Source of the DNA: Flavobacterium hankyongi
GTDB taxonomy: Bacteria > Bacteroidota > Bacteroidia > Flavobacteriales > Flavobacteriaceae
NCBI RefSeq assembly: GCF_036840915.1
Contig: NZ_CP085725.1
Span: 1,426,001 to 1,490,000 of the forward strand
Reading direction: 5' to 3'
DNA length: 64,000 bases
Shown: positions 61,288-64,000 of the stretch, piece by piece
Layout of the letters: the number at the start of each line of letters is the position of its first letter
Numbering within the stretch: position 1 is the stretch's first letter
The notes under the pieces: generated by a model
Told to the model about the DNA's origin: nothing
Database searches by the model: none
What the model saw: the letters and a program-made list of their open reading frames with translations, nothing else
Program-made: the position numbers and the translations under genes

Positions 61288-62211
61288 ATGTTTGATATAG
61301 CAGCCATTATAATCAATTACAATTCTAGTGATTACACAATTAATTGTATTAATAGTATAATTGAAAAGAGTAAAAAAAATCTTAATTATCAAATCATTGT
61401 AATTGACAACGCTTCAGAAAAAGAAGATTTTTTAAAATTATCTGAAAAGATAAAATCAATTTCTTTTAGTAATCTTCAATTGGTTAGAAGCAAAATAAAC
61501 ACGGGATTTGGAGGAGGAAATATGCACGGTGTTCAATTTAGCAATGCTAAATATTATGCTTTTATAAATAACGATTCAATTTTCATCAATGATTGTTTGG
61601 GGATTATTTACAATCATATGGAAAATAATAATGAATATGGAATTTGTGGTCCAATGTGTTATAAGGAAGATGGAAAACTACTACCTACTCTCGACCATTT
61701 TGCCTCACCTATCAAAGAATTATTTGGACGTTCAATTCTTGAAAAAATAAATTCAGAAAAATACCCTAACAGAAAAAAAGAATACACAAAACCACAACAA
61801 GGTCAATTTGTATCAGGTAGCTTTATGATGGTAAGATCAAAAGATTTTAATAGTGTGGGAGGATTTGACACAAACATTTTTCTTTATTATGAAGAAACTG
61901 ATGTTTGTAAACGTTTACAAAAAATAAACAAATTTGCTTATCTCATTCCTGATGCAAAATTTATCCATTATCATGGAGCAAGTACTCCAAAATCAATAGC
62001 CATAAAAACAGAATTAAAAATCTCTTTATTATATATAATTCGAAAACATTATGGCTACCTTTGGCACAAGTTTTTCTTGCTTTTTTTAAGCATTCGTTAC
62101 TTTTTTAGTAGTCTTTTTAAATCGAAATATTGGCCACTATTTTTCGTTTTAATTAAAGGAGCTCATTTATCAAGTTCACTAAAACAAAAACAAAAAATAT
62201 GGGAGTTGTAA
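61288..62211 (+). CDS. Glycosyltransferase family 2 (rhamnosyltransferase-like)
   Basis: 307 aa. IAAIIINYNSSDYTINCINSIIEKSKK, IVIDNASEKEDF, NTGFGGGNMHGVQFSNAKYYAFINNDSIF and GGFDTNIFLYYEETDVCKRLQ are the WbbL/RfbF-type motifs. A hydrophobic C-terminal part (LWHKFFLLFLSIRYFFSSLF) suggests membrane contact. No gap to the upstream gene and a 13-bp overlap with the downstream one. Confidence 0.9.
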   Translation: MFDIAAIIINYNSSDYTINCINSIIEKSKKNLNYQIIVIDNASEKEDFLKLSEKIKSISFSNLQLVRSKINTGFGGGNMHGVQFSNAKYYAFINNDSIFINDCLGIIYNHMENNNEYGICGPMCYKEDGKLLPTLDHFASPIKELFGRSILEKINSEKYPNRKKEYTKPQQGQFVSGSFMMVRSKDFNSVGGFDTNIFLYYEETDVCKRLQKINKFAYLIPDAKFIHYHGASTPKSIAIKTELKISLLYIIRKHYGYLWHKFFLLFLSIRYFFSSLFKSKYWPLFFVLIKGAHLSSSLKQKQKIWEL

Positions 62212-63386
62212 AAAAAATAAAAAAATATTTCCATAAAAAAGAAAAGCTAAAACAACTAAAAACAGAAAACATTCCTAATTTGAATTTCTTTGATTCAGAT
62301 AAAAGAACCATTGTTTTTGTTTCTGGAGCACTACCAACCCATGATAAAGATTCAGGATCTAATCGGTTATTGGAAATAATTTTAGCATTTAAAAATCAAA
62401 ATTACAATTGTATTCTCTCTGTCGAAAATGTATTTGAGAACGACAAATATGTTCAATTTTATAAAAATTTAGGAATCATTGTTTATGTTGAATCCAATAA
62501 ATTTAAAAATCTAACTACCTTTCTAGGATCAATAAAAACTATAGATTACATATGGTTCTATGGCCCTAACACATTAAAAACTCATCTTGAAAATCTTTCA
62601 AAAAGATTTCCCAACGCCAAATCTATTTTTGATATGGTGGATATCCATTTTTTGCGATACAAAAGGGCTATAGAATTAAATCCTTCAAAAATTTCCTTAA
62701 AAAAAAGATATAATAAATACTTCAAAATTGAAACGCAGTTAGCGAAAAAGGCTGATATTGTTGTTGCTATTTCTGAAAAAGAAAAAGGTTTTATGCATAA
62801 ATATCTTCCAGAAAGCAACATTATAATTATTTCAAATGTTCACTACCCTAAAGTAGATAAGCATTCTGTTCCAACTTTTGAAGAAAGAAAAGATATTCTT
62901 TTCATTGGTTCTGCACATACCCCAAACATAGATGCTGTTCATTATTTATACAATAAAATAATGCCTCTTGTATGGAAAAAACTCCCTGAAATCAATGTTA
63001 ACATTATTGGTAATGTTAAAGAATGTATTGATTCTATAAATCATCCAAATTTTCATTTTCTTGGCTTTGTTGAAAATGTTGAATCTTATTTTTTTAATTC
63101 AAGATTAATGGTTGCACCACTAACTTATGGCGCTGGTGTTAAAGGGAAAATTGGCCAAGCATTTGAATTTTATCTTCCTGTGGTAACCACATCAATTGGA
63201 GCTGAAGGTATGTTTTTAATAGATAAAATTAATGCTGATATCACAGACGATACAAATGAATTTGCTGAAAGAATTATTAATACATATTCAAACAAATCTC
63301 ACTGGAATCTATTGTCTAATAATTCTGAAAAAAGTCTTTATCCATTTTCAAAAGAAAAATTAAACGAAACTATCATAGACTTATAA
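62199..63386 (+). CDS. Glycosyltransferase family 4
   Basis: 395 aa GT-B enzyme. A basic N-terminus, acceptor half with IVFVSGALPTHDKDSGSNRLLEIILAF, then KADIVVAISEKEKGFM, and the nucleotide-sugar half: DILFIGSAHTPNIDAVHYLYNKIMPLVWKKLPEINVNIIG, FHFLGFVENVESYF, VAPLTYGAGVKGKIGQAFEFYLPVVTTSIGAEGM. Last gene of the three-gene transferase operon; overlaps the convergent, partial GT4 gene by 6 bp. Confidence 0.9.
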   Translation: MGVVKKIKKYFHKKEKLKQLKTENIPNLNFFDSDKRTIVFVSGALPTHDKDSGSNRLLEIILAFKNQNYNCILSVENVFENDKYVQFYKNLGIIVYVESNKFKNLTTFLGSIKTIDYIWFYGPNTLKTHLENLSKRFPNAKSIFDMVDIHFLRYKRAIELNPSKISLKKRYNKYFKIETQLAKKADIVVAISEKEKGFMHKYLPESNIIIISNVHYPKVDKHSVPTFEERKDILFIGSAHTPNIDAVHYLYNKIMPLVWKKLPEINVNIIGNVKECIDSINHPNFHFLGFVENVESYFFNSRLMVAPLTYGAGVKGKIGQAFEFYLPVVTTSIGAEGMFLIDKINADITDDTNEFAERIINTYSNKSHWNLLSNNSEKSLYPFSKEKLNETIIDL

Positions 63387-64000
63387 ATTAAAAATTTTAT
63401 CAAGTTCCTTGTAAACAGTATCTTGATTATGATTTTCATTAAAATAGATTTTAGCTTCAGTCGAAACTTTGTCATAGTAACTACTATCTGAAAGTAGTTT
63501 TTCTATATTTTGAGCAAACTCTACTTCGTTATTTGTAACTAAGCATCCATTGTGTGTTTTATTGGTTAATCCATCAACACCTCTATCATTGCATACAATA
63601 GGCAAACCAAAAGACATAGCTTCTATCACTTTTATTTTTACACCTGTCCCGCTAAGCATCGGACAAATAGCAATTCTTGAAGCGGAATAAACAGAGTCTA
63701 AATCTTCCACAAATACATTTTTTTCTACATTTGGATAATCATCAATATAATTTGATATCCTCCCCACAACACATATTTTTAAATTTTTAGGCAACAAAGG
63801 ATATACTTTATCAAAAAACCATTTTACAGCTTTTTTATTATGATCATTATCACTCGCTACATATACAATATCATAAGTTGGATCTGTTTTTAAAGAAGAT
63901 TTATTAGACAAAGTATGAGCCACTATTTTAATTTCTTTATCTATAAACTGAGAAAAAACAAATTGCTCTTCAATAGAAATTGCCAAAATCTTATCGAAAG
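63381..64000 (-). CDS. Glycosyltransferase family 4, C-terminal part (start outside window)
   Basis: The frame is open to the window end, so the N-terminal half is missing; the TTG at 63986 is internal. The visible part is the donor-binding half: TYDIVYVASDNDHNKKAVKWFFDKVYPLLP, KICVVGRISNYIDDYPNVEKNVFVEDLDSVYSASRIAICPMLSGTGVKIKVIEAMSFGLPIVCNDRGVDGL. It resembles the previous GT4 at this half, so may be a distant paralog. Runs opposite to the operon it converges with. Confidence 0.87.
   Translation of the reverse strand, partial: FDKILAISIEEQFVFSQFIDKEIKIVAHTLSNKSSLKTDPTYDIVYVASDNDHNKKAVKWFFDKVYPLLPKNLKICVVGRISNYIDDYPNVEKNVFVEDLDSVYSASRIAICPMLSGTGVKIKVIEAMSFGLPIVCNDRGVDGLTNKTHNGCLVTNNEVEFAQNIEKLLSDSSYYDKVSTEAKIYFNENHNQDTVYKELDKIFNL

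Noticed and set aside
1..64000. CRISPR array, tRNA, rRNA
   Set aside because: No regularly spaced direct repeats with unique spacers, and no cloverleaf or rRNA signature was noticed by eye.

Overview
The window looks like a chromosomal stretch of a low-GC Bacteroidota, most likely Flavobacterium or a close relative. The housekeeping genes fit this: the gliding lipoprotein GldI, type III glutamine synthetase, DapD, LUD/CdsA/Psd/ACBP/SOD and FtsH/RsfS clusters. So do Bacteroidota-style TAnnTTTG -7 elements and an intergenic hairpin repeat (37003-37085) typical of this group. No rRNA, tRNA or CRISPR array was seen.

Bases 1-33000 are accessory DNA. 1-7.9 kb is dense in defence-type genes: an ApeA-like HEPN protein cut by the window edge, a RES-domain protein, a PD-(D/E)XK nuclease, a frameshifted PIN-domain gene, and an unnamed two-gene system (992 aa helical-repeat protein plus 283 aa partner). 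8-21.8 kb resembles an integrated mobile element. It carries a polymerase-like replication protein with family A palm motifs, an XRE repressor with a palindromic operator candidate, an orphan C5 methyltransferase, a serine recombinase, a DUF5131 protein, a Toprim protein, a P-loop ATPase broken by an in-frame stop, and two tandem tyrosine recombinases, the second lacking key catalytic residues. A conserved leader element occurs three times upstream of element genes. A 45-bp imperfect direct repeat (2243-2287 and 21819-21863) may mark the element ends. Just outside lie a HEPN protein plus Mrr-like nuclease pair, an Uma2-like protein, and a YefM-YoeB toxin-antitoxin module.

26.6-33 kb is the remains of a polymorphic-toxin locus: an orphan Rhs tip, an overlapping YwqK/MORN-type immunity candidate, and a series of small lipoprotein, membrane and DUF2199 genes. 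These are separated by copies of one terminator-like repeat, which reads as scars of lost cassettes. A REP-associated transposase (RAYT) unit with perfect 30-bp inverted ends sits in one of the copies. Several genes here and elsewhere are broken at short homopolymers, which could be decay or sequencing error.

33.2-64 kb is mostly core: nrnA-gldI-PPIase, purM, an OmpA-family protein, glnN, a TerC-family protein, a DNA glycosylase, a second small accessory island (44.8-48.2 kb, with degenerate RAYT-type repeats, a frameshifted secreted protein and a possible gasdermin-like protein), dapD, a membrane-lipid operon, ftsH-rsfS, birA, and from 56 kb a lipopolysaccharide/glycan cluster of seven glycosyltransferases, a polysaccharide deacetylase and an LPS-kinase-like protein, the last glycosyltransferase running off the window.
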